In this document: piece after piece, positions 35,876-45,610 of the stretch
Layout: each line of letters starts with the position of its first letter
How positions within the stretch are numbered: position 1 is the stretch's first letter
Origin: Commensalibacter communis
Lineage (GTDB): Bacteria > Pseudomonadota > Alphaproteobacteria > Acetobacterales > Acetobacteraceae
Assembly (NCBI RefSeq): GCF_947179015.1
Contig: NZ_CAMXCM010000002.1
Coordinates: 1 to 64,000, forward strand
Reading direction: 5' to 3'
Length of the DNA stretch: 64,000 nucleotides
Translations under genes and position numbers: made by a program
Notes under the pieces: generated by a model
The model's database searches: none
Told to the model about the DNA's origin: nothing
What the model saw: only the letters and a program-made list of their open reading frames with translations

Positions 35876-37507
35876 TTACACCCGTTGCTCTGTAACCATA
35901 TCGATCGCTTGACATGGACATGTTTCAAAACAAGCAGAACAGCCAGTGCAAAGATCCATATCCACTGCATACCCATTGCCTGGACCTAATTTTGTCAAAG
36001 CCTGCTCAGGACAAGCAGCTAAGCAGTTATCGCATTCATAACAATTCCCACAAGACAAGCATCGTTGCGCTTCGTAAACTGCTTCGTCTTCAGAAAAACC
36101 GACTAGGGTTTCTTTAAATCCAATACGTTCATCAACAGGCAATTCTTTTTGAATAGTTTGTGGGGTTTCTGCTAATAAAGGTAAATGTAAATCTTTATAA
36201 TAAGAAATTGGATTTTTAGAAGGAACCTGATAAGCATTCCCACTTAACCAACCATTGATAAATCTGGCAGCTTTTTTCCCTAATCCAACAGCTGTTGTAA
36301 CACTGCGTGGTCCACGAATTGCATCACCACCAGCAAAAACACCCGCAGCACCCGTCATCATCGCTTTATCAATTACAATTGTACCATCTGGATTCAGTTC
36401 AATCCCAGCAACATTGCTTAAGAAATCGCTTTCAGGTCTTTGCCCTAATGCCATAATCACTGTATCCATTGGCATATCTTCAAATTCTTCTGTAGGCTCT
36501 GGACGACCGGTATCGCCAACAACCATTTTTCTTAACACAACTTTATTTTTTTCGATCGAAGCAATCGTGCTCATGCATTTAAATTCAGTGCCTTCGGCAT
36601 CAGCATCCACGATTTCAAAATCATGTGCCTCCATATGAGGACGATCCCAAAAGAAAATGATCTTAACGGTTTTTGCACCCATACGAAATGCTGAACGTGC
36701 GGCATCCATCGCAGTATTCCCTGCACCGTAAACCAATACATTTTCACCGACTTTAGGCTCATTTCCTGCGCTGACATCATGTAAAAATTCAGCCGCAGAT
36801 AAAACATGAGACCCTTCTTGTGTAGGGATATCAATTAAAGAAGGTTTTCCCGCACCAATCCCAAGGAACACAGCATCAAACTTACCATCTTTTCTTTCTT
36901 GTTCCAGATCAGCAACACGGTGATTACAAACGATCTTAACGCCCATTCCGACGATACGATCAATGTCTTGTTTTAAAATATCACGAGGTAAGCGATAAGC
37001 TGGAATACCATATTGCATCATACCACCTGGTATCGAAAAAGCCTCTCTTATTTCGACTTCATGACCCATGCGACGCAAATGATAGGCAGCCGATAATCCA
37101 CCAGGACCCGCACCCACGATTAAAATACGCTTACTATTTTTATTTTCTGCAATAGGAACCTGCCATCCACTGGCATTTGCCATATCCCCTAAAAATCGTT
37201 CAACGGCATGAATAGTAATAGAACCATCCAAATCACCACGATTACAGGAATCTTCGCAAGGGTGATAGCAAGCACGTCCGTGGACTGCTGGCATTGGATT
37301 ATTCATCAAAATATGTTCCCAAGCAGCTTGGAATTGACCAGCTTGAGCCAGAGATAGCCATCCTTGAATATCCTCACCAGCTGGGCAGGCATGATTACAA
37401 GGAGGTAAATGATGATTATAAACGGGGACTACCGTTCGAACTGGCCCAGCAAAGTCCTTTTTCTCCATATTGATCTGAGGACTCATATCATGTTGTTTGA
37501 TTGTCAT
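35876..37507 (-). CDS. GltD-like NAD(P)H:ferredoxin oxidoreductase with C-terminal 2x[4Fe-4S] domain
   Basis: About 543 residues. The N-terminal Fer4_20 domain of GltD type carries CNHACPAGEDIQ and GRACYHPCEDSC. FAD-binding GAGPGGLSAAYHL is near residue 137, and an NAD(P)-binding GAGNTAMDAARSA follows near residue 265. The C-terminal 65 residues add clustered cysteines (CLSCGNCYECDNC, CTGCSACFETCP) of ferredoxin type. There is no GltB large subunit nearby. AAGGAGG lies seven bases before the ATG at 37507. As first gene of the nifJ operon it probably exchanges electrons between ferredoxin and NAD(P)H. Confidence 0.85.
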   Translation of the reverse strand: MTIKQHDMSPQINMEKKDFAGPVRTVVPVYNHHLPPCNHACPAGEDIQGWLSLAQAGQFQAAWEHILMNNPMPAVHGRACYHPCEDSCNRGDLDGSITIHAVERFLGDMANASGWQVPIAENKNSKRILIVGAGPGGLSAAYHLRRMGHEVEIREAFSIPGGMMQYGIPAYRLPRDILKQDIDRIVGMGVKIVCNHRVADLEQERKDGKFDAVFLGIGAGKPSLIDIPTQEGSHVLSAAEFLHDVSAGNEPKVGENVLVYGAGNTAMDAARSAFRMGAKTVKIIFFWDRPHMEAHDFEIVDADAEGTEFKCMSTIASIEKNKVVLRKMVVGDTGRPEPTEEFEDMPMDTVIMALGQRPESDFLSNVAGIELNPDGTIVIDKAMMTGAAGVFAGGDAIRGPRSVTTAVGLGKKAARFINGWLSGNAYQVPSKNPISYYKDLHLPLLAETPQTIQKELPVDERIGFKETLVGFSEDEAVYEAQRCLSCGNCYECDNCLAACPEQALTKLGPGNGYAVDMDLCTGCSACFETCPCQAIDMVTEQRV

Positions 37508-37590
37508 ACCATGACCTCCTTGTAAGGAATAGGCATTCACAATGTCATTCCTTGTTATTTTGTTTCTTGAATAATAAAATTATTTTTGAT

Positions 37591-37606
37591 TTCGATATAT
37601 ATCGAA
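37591..37606. promoter_or_regulatory. 16-bp perfect palindrome, candidate operator of the PFOR operon
   Basis: TTCGATATATATCGAA is identical to its reverse complement and lies about 85 bases upstream of the reductase start codon, immediately downstream (minus strand) of a TATACT-like -10. This is the place for a repressor site. It resembles but does not match an FNR box (TTGAT-N4-ATCAA). The regulator is unknown. Confidence 0.45.
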
Positions 37607-37837
37607 TGAATAGTATAATTATGCTTTATACTTAAACTGAGAAAATATGACTATTGCTTCATAAATTCTTCACCTTTTAATCCCTAATAATAACTGCACA
37701 ACAGCTCTTCACCAGCATTCTATAATAAAATATTGTAAAGAATATATAACAAATAGTTTACTTTTTTATAAAAGAAAATAAAAACTCATATAAAATTATA
37801 AAATTATTTTTTTACTGCAAATAACGAAATAAATGAC

Positions 37838-37872
37838 ATAAAAAAAAGCCTTAATCTTTATGATTAAAGCTT
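37838..37872 (-). terminator. Rho-independent terminator of gnd
   Basis: On the minus strand AAGCTTTAATC and GATTAAGGCTT form an 11-bp stem (one G-T pair) with loop ATAAA, followed by a run of seven T. It lies 26 bases past the gnd stop and separates the pentose phosphate operon from the PFOR operon. Confidence 0.88.
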
Positions 37873-37898
37873 TTATTTCAATAAAATTTATATTTATT

Positions 37899-38882
37899 TT
37901 ATTTTTTTTCTACGTGCCCACCAAATCCAAAACGCATTGCTGATAACATTTTCTCAGCATATGTATTTCCTGAACGAGAACGGAAACGTGTAAATAACGC
38001 AGCTGTAATAACTGGAGCAGGAACTGCCTCTTCAATTGCAGCTTCGATTGTCCAACGACCTTCACCTGTATCAGCAACATCACCTTGGAATTTAGATAAA
38101 TCACCATCAACAGCCAAAGCATCCGCACAAAGATCTAATAACCATGATGGAATAACGCTGCCACGACGCCATACTTCAGCAATATCAGCCATATTTAAAT
38201 CAAAACGTTGTTCTTCTGGTAAGCGATCTGATCCTTTCATACGCATAATATCGAACCCTTCTGCATAGGCTTGCATCATTCCATATTCGATACCGTTATG
38301 AACCATTTTCACAAAATGACCAGAACCTGCTGGACCACAATGTAAATATCCTTTTTCTGCACGTGGGTTCAAGTTTGAACCACGATTTTTTGTACGAGGA
38401 ATATCGCCCATTCCAGGTGCCAAAGAATCTAGAATTGGATCAATATGATCAACCGCTTCTTGATTACCACCATACATCATGCAATAACCGCGTTCTAATC
38501 CCCAAACGCCACCTGATGTACCAACGTCGACATAATGAATACCTTTGGCATGCAAGATTTTTGCACGACGTACATCATCTTTATAACAAGTGTTACCACC
38601 ATCAATAACGATATCGCCTTTGCTCAGCATATTGCCAAGTGTTTCAATCGCTTTTTCCGTTACATCACCAGATGGTAACATGACCCAAATAATTTTAGGA
38701 GAAGGAAGTGATGCAACTAATTCTTCTAAATTATCTGCAATTGCACTTTTAGGAGCTTCAGCATGAACTTTTTCACTAACTGCACGTGTACGATTTAACA
38801 ATACAACTTCATGACCATGACGAGCCAAACGGATAGCCATATTGCCACCCATTCTACCTAAGCCATACATACCTAATTTCAT
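37899..38882 (-). CDS. gnd: 6-phosphogluconate dehydrogenase, short decarboxylating type
   Basis: A 327-residue enzyme producing ribulose 5-phosphate, CO2 and NAD(P)H. The Rossmann motif [10 protein letters not shown] is at residues 6-15, [16 protein letters not shown] is the substrate loop, and [15 protein letters not shown] is the typical C-terminal-domain helix. The short length fits the NAD-preferring type seen in acetic acid bacteria. The start is MKLGMYG, with AAAGGA eight bases upstream; the upstream extension has no site. Last gene of tkt-tal-pgi-gnd. Confidence 0.95.
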   Translation of the reverse strand: MKLGMYGLGRMGGNMAIRLARHGHEVVLLNRTRAVSEKVHAEAPKSAIADNLEELVASLPSPKIIWVMLPSGDVTEKAIETLGNMLSKGDIVIDGGNTCYKDDVRRAKILHAKGIHYVDVGTSGGVWGLERGYCMMYGGNQEAVDHIDPILDSLAPGMGDIPRTKNRGSNLNPRAEKGYLHCGPAGSGHFVKMVHNGIEYGMMQAYAEGFDIMRMKGSDRLPEEQRFDLNMADIAEVWRRGSVIPSWLLDLCADALAVDGDLSKFQGDVADTGEGRWTIEAAIEEAVPAPVITAALFTRFRSRSGNTYAEKMLSAMRFGFGGHVEKK

Positions 38883-38917
38883 AATAATTTCCTTTAAATT
38901 AATGTCATAAAATGAAA

Positions 38918-38946
38918 GTGCCCTGTATATTATCTTCACAAGGCAC
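38918..38946 (-). terminator. Intercistronic hairpin between pgi and gnd
   Basis: GTGCCCTGT and ACAAGGCAC pair over nine positions with one mismatch and an 11-base loop, followed on the minus strand by TTTCATTTTA. It could be a partial terminator or an mRNA processing/stability element that sets gnd levels apart from pgi. Confidence 0.5.
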
Positions 38947-38958
38947 GATCTGTTTAAA

Positions 38959-40680
38959 CTACAAAGCGTTCAAAATAGTCTTGCTCAAAGCTTCCAAACC
39001 TGACTTCATATCCCCTTTGACGTGAATACGAATAACTCTTCTATCACGTTCTGATAAAACATCAAAATCGCCACGTGCTTGGGCTTCTTTTACAATTCCA
39101 AAAGTATATTTTTCTGCTGGAACTGGCAAGTCACTTACATCATCGACTGTAATTTGTAAAAATACACCTGTTTTAGGTCCACCTTTATAAGCTTGCCCCG
39201 TTGAGTGCAAGAAGCGAGGACCGAATTCCGCAGCAGTTGCGACTTTTTTCTTGTCACGAATAGCCAGGCGGATCTTTTGAATCCAATCACGCGTTGCAAG
39301 ATCACGTTCAATATAGGCTAATACACCAACATAATCACCAACTTGCACTTGTGAGAATAAAGTCTTCAAAGCATCCGTCAAAGATGAAACATTCCTTAAT
39401 TTTTCAACTTCAACCTTACCTGCATAAACTTCAAAATTACCATCACGAACCACAGGAGTAATTTCTGGTAATTTACCATGATCGTTGTAGGCATTGGTAA
39501 TTTTTTTTGTTTCGATTTTACTTGCTTCAACATCAGGTTGATCGAACGGATCAATTCCAATAAAAGACCCTGCTACAGCTGTTGCAAATTCAGTTTGAAA
39601 GAAAACTTGCGTAATTTGGTTCTTATCATGCAAGTTCAGTGTAACAACAGGATGACCAGCAGCTTTCAATGCTTCCAATGCTTTTTCTTGAGCAGCATCA
39701 ACATTACCATTTAAACGCAAATAAATGAATAAACGATCATTTCCGTAATGGTCTGGAGATGTCAATGTTTCTTCATCAATTGGAACAATACCTGTACCAA
39801 TTTTACCTGTTGATTCAGCCAAGAGTTGTTCTAACCACGCACCCAAAGAATTAATAGCAGGAGAAGCAACAATCGTGAATTTATCTCTTTTAAATTGTGC
39901 TACAGCTGTTCCCCAAATAGCCCCTAACTGAAGACCAATATTCTCAGTCAAAGAACTCTCTGCGGCACATACTTTTTCCATCTTGTGTGCAGATTCCAAC
40001 AATGCCTTCAGCGGTAAACCCGCTGCTGCGGCTGGAATAATACCAAAGTTAGATAAAACAGAATAACGTCCACCAATATCTTTTTTGCCATAAAAGATTT
40101 TCCAAAAACCATCTTGCTTGGCAACATCTTCCATATGAGAACCAGGATCGGTAACCGTTACAAAATGACTGCCGACCTGATCGCCAACGACTTTTTTCGC
40201 TTCATTATAAAAATAAGCTTTTAAGATATTAGGCTCTAAGGTTCCACCTGATTTTGAAGAAACAATAAATAAAGTTTTTCCTAGATTAACTTTTTGTTGG
40301 AAAGTAAAAACCTGTTGTGGGTCCGTGCTATCCAACACATGCAAAGTTGGGAAACCAGCTTGATGACCAAATACTTCGCCAAGAACTTCTGGTCCAAGGC
40401 TAGAGCCACCCATTCCTAATAATAGAATATCGGTAAAGCCTCTGGCTTTTACTTCATTTTGAAATGCTTCAAGTGCAGCAAGATCACCAATTTGTTCATC
40501 GACAATATCGAGCCAACCAAGCCACTTACTTTCATCATTTCCCGTCCAAACAGAAGCATCACGCGCCCAGATTTTTTTGACTTTACCGTCTTTATCCCAA
40601 GCGTTTAACCCTTCTTGAACAGCTTTTTCATGATCTGCGGGCAGTGCAGATTGCATTTGAATTAATTGTCCATCCTGCAT
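38959..40680 (-). CDS. pgi: Glucose-6-phosphate isomerase
   Basis: About 573 residues from the ATG at 40680 (a GTG at 40695 would add five). Phosphosugar-binding [14 protein letters not shown] is near residue 90, followed by [10 protein letters not shown] and [11 protein letters not shown]. The chain is longer than bacterial Pgi and looks like the C-terminal half of the tal-pgi fusion described in acetic acid bacteria. Here it is a separate frame starting four bases after the tal stop. The reading frame is +1 relative to tal, and the two frames are both open for only about 20 bases. Confidence 0.92.
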   Translation of the reverse strand: MQDGQLIQMQSALPADHEKAVQEGLNAWDKDGKVKKIWARDASVWTGNDESKWLGWLDIVDEQIGDLAALEAFQNEVKARGFTDILLLGMGGSSLGPEVLGEVFGHQAGFPTLHVLDSTDPQQVFTFQQKVNLGKTLFIVSSKSGGTLEPNILKAYFYNEAKKVVGDQVGSHFVTVTDPGSHMEDVAKQDGFWKIFYGKKDIGGRYSVLSNFGIIPAAAAGLPLKALLESAHKMEKVCAAESSLTENIGLQLGAIWGTAVAQFKRDKFTIVASPAINSLGAWLEQLLAESTGKIGTGIVPIDEETLTSPDHYGNDRLFIYLRLNGNVDAAQEKALEALKAAGHPVVTLNLHDKNQITQVFFQTEFATAVAGSFIGIDPFDQPDVEASKIETKKITNAYNDHGKLPEITPVVRDGNFEVYAGKVEVEKLRNVSSLTDALKTLFSQVQVGDYVGVLAYIERDLATRDWIQKIRLAIRDKKKVATAAEFGPRFLHSTGQAYKGGPKTGVFLQITVDDVSDLPVPAEKYTFGIVKEAQARGDFDVLSERDRRVIRIHVKGDMKSGLEALSKTILNAL

Positions 40681-40684
40681 TGAA

Positions 40685-41821
40685 CTATTTCCCACTTTGT
40701 AAAGTTTCTAATTTTTCTTTAACGGATCCTAATAATTGATCAAACGCAGTTGCGAATTGAGCAACACCATCAGTCAATAATTTTTCTGTAACACCAGCCA
40801 AATCTAGATTGAGGCGTTGTGCTTCTGACAATATTTTCTTAGCACCTTCAACATCTTTATCTAATGTTTGAGAGGCTGTTCCATGATCACGGAACGCATC
40901 CATCGTCGCAGGAGGAATGGTATTTACAGTATCTTGACCAATTAACCCATCAACATAAATTGTGTCTGGGAAAGTCTTGTCTTTACATCCAGTACTTGCC
41001 CATAACAAACGTTGTGGTTGTGCGCCTGCAGCAGCAAGTTTTTTCCAACGATCTGTTTTCAAAACTTCCAAATAATGCTGATAAGCCATTTTTGCATTTG
41101 CAAGAGCTACTTTGCCACGAAGTGCTTTTAAAGCATCACTGTCTTTGTCACCAGCTGCAACACGAGAATCAATTTCTTTATCAATAGCAACATCAATACG
41201 GCTAACAAAGAAAGAAGCAACACTAGCAATATGACCAATTTGATGACCTTTTGCTAAATGCTTTTCTAAACCAGAAATATACGCTTCTAAAACATTTTTA
41301 TAAGCATCCAAAGAGAATAATAATGTTACGTTTACATTAATGCCTTCAGAAATTGCGGTTTCAATCGCAGGAATACAAGGAGGGGTTGCTGGAATTTTAA
41401 TCATCAAATTCTTTTCAGAAACTTGCTTCCATAAACGGCGTGCTTCTTCGATGGTTTTATGACCATCCATCGCAATATAAGGTGATACTTCAAGACTTAC
41501 ATATCCATCCACACCTTTTGTTTTTTCCCATACAGGGAACATTACTTTACAAGTATTCCGAATATCTTCAATCGCTGCGGTTTCATATAATGTCGAAACG
41601 TCAGTTACACCTGAAGCAATTAATTCTTTGAATTGTGGATCATATTCTGTGCCATGACCCATTGCTTTTTCAAAAATTGCAGGATTGGAAGTGACGCCTT
41701 TAAGATTATCTTCATCAACCAATTTTTTCAGACTGCCATTTGCAGTAAAAGAACGCTGAATAAAGTCCAACCAAGGAGATTGACCATATTTTTCAAGTTG
41801 AACCAGAGGATTTTCAGCCAT
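40685..41821 (-). CDS. tal: Transaldolase
   Basis: A 378-residue transaldolase of the longer (actinobacterial/plant-like) type. The Schiff-base lysine is in LMIKIPAT near residue 142; GVTSNPAIFEKAM near residue 43 and NVTLLFSLDAYKNV are family hallmarks. It exchanges dihydroxyacetone units between sedoheptulose 7-phosphate and glyceraldehyde 3-phosphate. AAGGAA lies eight bases before the ATG. It is followed directly by pgi. In several acetic acid bacteria the two are fused (family knowledge); here they are split. Confidence 0.93.
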   Translation of the reverse strand: MAENPLVQLEKYGQSPWLDFIQRSFTANGSLKKLVDEDNLKGVTSNPAIFEKAMGHGTEYDPQFKELIASGVTDVSTLYETAAIEDIRNTCKVMFPVWEKTKGVDGYVSLEVSPYIAMDGHKTIEEARRLWKQVSEKNLMIKIPATPPCIPAIETAISEGINVNVTLLFSLDAYKNVLEAYISGLEKHLAKGHQIGHIASVASFFVSRIDVAIDKEIDSRVAAGDKDSDALKALRGKVALANAKMAYQHYLEVLKTDRWKKLAAAGAQPQRLLWASTGCKDKTFPDTIYVDGLIGQDTVNTIPPATMDAFRDHGTASQTLDKDVEGAKKILSEAQRLNLDLAGVTEKLLTDGVAQFATAFDQLLGSVKEKLETLQSGK

Positions 41822-41891
41822 TGGATGTTTTTCCTTCTAAAATTAATTTATATAAAAACGAATTATGTATTATTGATTCGATATTAGAAAT

Positions 41892-41932
41892 ATTAAAGCC
41901 CTCTTTTACATGATTGTAAAGAAGGCTTTAAT
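41892..41932 (-). terminator. Strong intercistronic hairpin between tkt and tal
   Basis: ATTAAAGCC / GGCTTTAAT (9 bp) continues inward with CTTTTAC / GTAAAG pairing with one bulge, giving a long stem over 41892-41932. On the minus strand it is followed by ATTTCT only. It may attenuate transcription from tkt into tal or protect the tkt mRNA end. Confidence 0.6.
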
Positions 41933-41943
41933 GAGTTTAGGCT

Positions 41944-44016
41944 TTATTTTTTAAGCTGCTCTTTTGCTGCAGCTAACACATTTTCTAGGGTAAAACCAAA
42001 ATGTTCGCGTAATTTATCATAAGGTGCAGAAGCCCCAAAACTACGCATTGCAATAATGGTTCCTGTTGGGCCTGCATAACGATCCCAACCGATTGGAGAT
42101 GCTTGTTCGATCGCAACACGACCTGTGATATGTGGAGGTAATACTTCGTCACGATAAGATTTTGGTTGCTCTTCAAAAATTTCCCATGAAGGCATAGAAA
42201 CAACACGAGCTTTTTGACCTTCTTTAATCAATACCTCATATGCTTCCATCGCCAACCCAACTTCACTGCCAGATGCAATTAAGATCACTTCAGGCAATTC
42301 ACCACAACAAGCAACAACATAACCCCCTTTGTGTAACCCTGCAGCAGAGGCGTATTTAGAACGATCAATAGTCGGTAAATTTTGACGGCTCAATGCCAAA
42401 ATAACAGGATGAGCATGGTTATAATCTTGTCCCATTGCCAATTTCCATGCTTCCACAACTTCATTTGCATCCGCTGGTCGAATTGTGCGAATCCCTGGGG
42501 TTGCACGGAAATGTGCTAATTGTTCAATAGGTTGATGGGTCGGACCATCTTCGCCAACACCAATACTGTCATGTGTAAATACATAAACAATCGGCAAGCC
42601 CATAATAGAAGCCAAGCGAACTGGGTTTTTCATGTAATCAGAGAAAATAAAGAACCCAGCAGCATAAGTTCTGAGACCACTTAATGCGATACCATTGGCG
42701 ATTGCACCCATTGCATGTTCACGAACACCGTAATGAATATTACGACCACAAAAAGTACCATTACCTTCTGGATAATCAGGGCTTTGGAATACACCTGCGT
42801 CAGCAAATTCTAACCAGCTTTTATTTGAAGGTGCAAGGTCAGCAGATCCACCAACCATCCAAGGAATGTTTTTAGCAATTGCGTTCAATACTTTTCCAGA
42901 ACTTGCACGAGAAGCAACCCCTTTTGGATCAGCCTCAAAAACTGGAATATCTTTATCCCACCCTTTTGGTAAACGATGATGAATAATATCTTCAATTTCT
43001 TGAGCAAGTTCTGGATGCTTTGTTTTATATTCAGCAAATAATGCATTCCATTTTTGGCTTGCTTCTGCACCACGCTTACCAATTCCAGCAGCGAAATGCT
43101 CTTTAACACCATCGGCAACATAAAATGTTTTATCTTCAGGCATACCATATACTTTTTTAGTTGCCTTAACTTCATCTGGTCCAAGAGGTTCACCATGAAC
43201 ACCATGTGTACCAGCTTTGTTAGGAGAACCATACCCAATGATACTATCTAAGATAACCAAACTTGGTGCATCAGATGCTTGACGTGCTTCGTTTAATTTA
43301 GCTTGAAAATCTGCAATGTTATTTGCATCTTTAACTTCATGAATATGCCAACCTTGAGCTTTGAAGCGTTTTGCAACATCATCTGTAAAGGCAATATTAA
43401 TATTACCTTCAATAGAAATGCGGTTACGATCATATACCCAAACTAAATTCCCTAATTTCAAGTGACCTGCAACAGAAGCTGCTTCATAAGAAATCCCTTC
43501 CATCAAATCACCATCACCACAGAAGGTGTAGATGTGATAATCAAACAAAGGAAAACCTTGTTGATTATATCTTGAGGCCAACCATTTTTGTGCAATGGCC
43601 ATCCCTACAGAAGTTGCCAACCCTTGTCCCAAAGGTCCTGTAGTTGTTTCAACACCAGCTGTGTGACGATATTCTGGATGACCAGGAGTTTTTGAATTAA
43701 ACTGTCTAAACTGTTCTAAATCTTGTAGAGTCAACGCTGGTTTTTGTTCAACTTTACCATCATGGGTAACATTATGAATTCCAGCCAAATGAATCATTGA
43801 ATATAATAATGCAGAGGCATGACCACCAGAAAGTACAAAACGATCGCGTGCTGGCCATAGTGGATTTGCAGGATCATAATTTAGCACATTATTCCACAGC
43901 GCATATGCGGCTGGTGCCAAACCCATTGGTGTTCCAGGATGCCCAGAATTGGCAGCCTGCACTTGGTCAATGGCCAAGCCACGAATAGTATTAATACAAA
44001 GTTCATCAATATTCAT
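41944..44016 (-). CDS. tkt: Transketolase
   Basis: A 690-residue TPP enzyme. Residues GGHASALLYSM (catalytic His region, near 63), the TPP-binding motif GDGDLMEGISYEA near 160, THDSIGVGEDGPTHQP near 470 and a C-terminal transketolase domain are present. It moves two-carbon units between pentose phosphates and erythrose 4-phosphate. First gene of the tkt-tal-pgi-gnd operon, reading leftward. Confidence 0.97.
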   Translation of the reverse strand: MNIDELCINTIRGLAIDQVQAANSGHPGTPMGLAPAAYALWNNVLNYDPANPLWPARDRFVLSGGHASALLYSMIHLAGIHNVTHDGKVEQKPALTLQDLEQFRQFNSKTPGHPEYRHTAGVETTTGPLGQGLATSVGMAIAQKWLASRYNQQGFPLFDYHIYTFCGDGDLMEGISYEAASVAGHLKLGNLVWVYDRNRISIEGNINIAFTDDVAKRFKAQGWHIHEVKDANNIADFQAKLNEARQASDAPSLVILDSIIGYGSPNKAGTHGVHGEPLGPDEVKATKKVYGMPEDKTFYVADGVKEHFAAGIGKRGAEASQKWNALFAEYKTKHPELAQEIEDIIHHRLPKGWDKDIPVFEADPKGVASRASSGKVLNAIAKNIPWMVGGSADLAPSNKSWLEFADAGVFQSPDYPEGNGTFCGRNIHYGVREHAMGAIANGIALSGLRTYAAGFFIFSDYMKNPVRLASIMGLPIVYVFTHDSIGVGEDGPTHQPIEQLAHFRATPGIRTIRPADANEVVEAWKLAMGQDYNHAHPVILALSRQNLPTIDRSKYASAAGLHKGGYVVACCGELPEVILIASGSEVGLAMEAYEVLIKEGQKARVVSMPSWEIFEEQPKSYRDEVLPPHITGRVAIEQASPIGWDRYAGPTGTIIAMRSFGASAPYDKLREHFGFTLENVLAAAKEQLKK

Positions 44017-44747
44017 TCAAATCTCTCCTAAAAAGTCTTTTATCCTAATTTGAAACCTAGGATACTTAACGTATGATCTTAATACTCATTTTAAAAAAGA
44101 AAACAAAAAAACTTTATAAAATAAAATTATTCATTTTAAACATATCAAAAAATGCAAGTATTCATTGCGTTGAAGCCTATTAATCTTTTTTACGTGTCAT
44201 TATTAGCACAAAAAGATGTTAAAAACTACAAAAAACATTCTTTTTCAATATAAGTATGAATCGTTATTTTACAGTATAGTGGTAGAATGAAACGATGGAT
44301 AACTATCCAACTATTTTCCAATTACCCCAATAAAAACCGCGACTAGTATTATTCCTCCAATAACAATATTTTCCTCAAGCATGGTACCTGTGTAATAGCT
44401 ACCATCAATAAGCAAATCGCCTTGCATCCACCGTGCAAACGCACGATAAAAAAGCTGATTAAAAAATTATTAGACCACAATCTCCTCGTGAGCTTGAGAT
44501 AATCAAACAATATCAAAATTTACGTATTGAAAAAACAAATGCTTTATTTTGGAACTAGGCAAGTTTACTTGATCTTCAGCAACTTCATAAAAATCATTGT
44601 AATCAATTAACATGCATTAAAGTAAAGTGAACTGTTAATCTCTAACAACCTACTTTCTCTGTCATTTCGATGGGCTGTTACATTAACAAATATGAACGAT
44701 GTCCCCATCAAATTATGAAGTAAAATTTTAAAATAATACCTATTATT
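44017..44747. other. 731-base region without a convincing gene
   Basis: The right flank of tkt (44017-44100) should hold its promoter; TATCCTA / TAGGATA (44041-44064) is a small inverted repeat there. The rest is AT-rich with only broken short frames. A minus-strand frame from 44613 to 44311 is noted separately as a possible decayed gene. No transposase, repeat or tRNA was seen. Confidence 0.5.
44311..44613 (-). pseudogene. Possible decayed gene, or 38-residue membrane peptide at its end
   Basis: One minus-strand frame runs 101 codons from an ATG at 44613 to a TAG at 44311 but is broken by three internal stops (TGA, then TAATAA). The last uninterrupted part, from an ATG at 44427, codes for 38 residues with a credible membrane helix (ENIVIGGIILVAVFIGVIG). 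No ribosome-binding site is clear. In AT-rich DNA this could be chance; I recognise no family. Confidence 0.2.
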
Positions 44748-45410
44748 TTAAGGATTATGTAAGTGAACTTGATTTAAATTTGAATAAATTACCAAGACTT
44801 CTCTTATGGTATCATTAGAATATTTTTTACGGTTTAAAAAAGTTATATATAATAAATCATTAATAGGAGTTATTTCATAATAAGCTATTTCAAAATTTTT
44901 CTTGAATTCTATCAATTCCTCAAAACCATCTCCATTTCGAAATGGGTATACACTTGTATCTATAGAAAACAATATAGTAAAATATTGGCTTTTAGTATCT
45001 TCTAAATGATCATTTTCTGTGAAAAAAGGTGCTTCAAAGAAATTATATTTAACAAGTTTACCATCATAAATAAACATAGCTAATGTTTTATATTCTTGAC
45101 CATCAACAGTTTTATATTTTTGCAAATCAAATGAAATACCCGTAATTTTTTTAATATCTTGATTACTATAACTACGGGTATTAGGAAAAAAATAAGCTTT
45201 ATCCCATTTAAAAGATGTAATTTCATGTAAATGAACTTTACAGGAGTAATATTCACATTTCTTTTTAACAGCCTTAAATAGTTGATCATCTAACGATGGA
45301 AACAGGCACATATATAAATAAAATGCACCTATCGATATCCCAGTCGTACAAAGGGAAAATAAAACTACTTTTTTAGTGAATTTATAAGGCAGATATGTAG
45401 ATATTAACAT
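44748..45410 (-). CDS. Hypothetical membrane-anchored protein
   Basis: A 220-residue protein. One N-terminal helix (VVLFSLCTTGISIGAFYLYMCL, about residues 15-36) is followed by a polar domain rich in Tyr, Phe and Lys, probably outside the inner membrane, with two cysteines close together (KKCEYYSCKV). No domain is recognised. It stands alone between AT-rich gaps; base composition is more AT-rich than the metabolic neighbours, so it may be acquired. Confidence 0.45.
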   Translation of the reverse strand: MLISTYLPYKFTKKVVLFSLCTTGISIGAFYLYMCLFPSLDDQLFKAVKKKCEYYSCKVHLHEITSFKWDKAYFFPNTRSYSNQDIKKITGISFDLQKYKTVDGQEYKTLAMFIYDGKLVKYNFFEAPFFTENDHLEDTKSQYFTILFSIDTSVYPFRNGDGFEELIEFKKNFEIAYYEITPINDLLYITFLNRKKYSNDTIREVLVIYSNLNQVHLHNP

Positions 45411-45610
45411 GTTATTAGGATTTCTTTCTAACAGGATAAAGAATGATAATATTTTAATTCATCTGACAAATTGATCTAGTTCATCGATATAGACATTTTT
45501 TAGGCTTTCATGCTGTTTTTAACAAAAATTAAAAAGGATTACTTTTCTTTTTATTCAATAACGATAAAATAAAAACAACACCTATATTTTAGCATGAACA
45601 AACAAGGCAA

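Larger units (their letters stand above)
37508..37898. other. Intergenic region gnd to PFOR operon
   Basis: About 390 AT-rich bases with no gene. It holds a perfect palindrome at 37591-37606 on the promoter side of the PFOR operon and the gnd terminator at 37838-37872. The long leader is expected to contain the promoter reading leftward; TATACT just right of the palindrome is a possible -10. Confidence 0.55.

Noticed and set aside
35876-37507. Glutamate synthase small subunit (gltD)
   Set aside because: The core is GltD-like, but there is no gltB beside it, it carries an additional ferredoxin-type C-terminal domain, and it is in an operon with nifJ.
40680-40700. GGGAAAT as a -1 slippery heptamer joining tal to pgi
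   Set aside because: The codons are read as GGG-AAA-TAG in the tal frame, not in the register a -1 heptamer needs, and pgi lies in the +1 frame. Programmed -1 frameshifting does not fit.
44041-44064. TATCCTA / TAGGATA repeat upstream of tkt
   Set aside because: Seven base pairs with a ten-base loop and no T-tract or motif match; could be chance.
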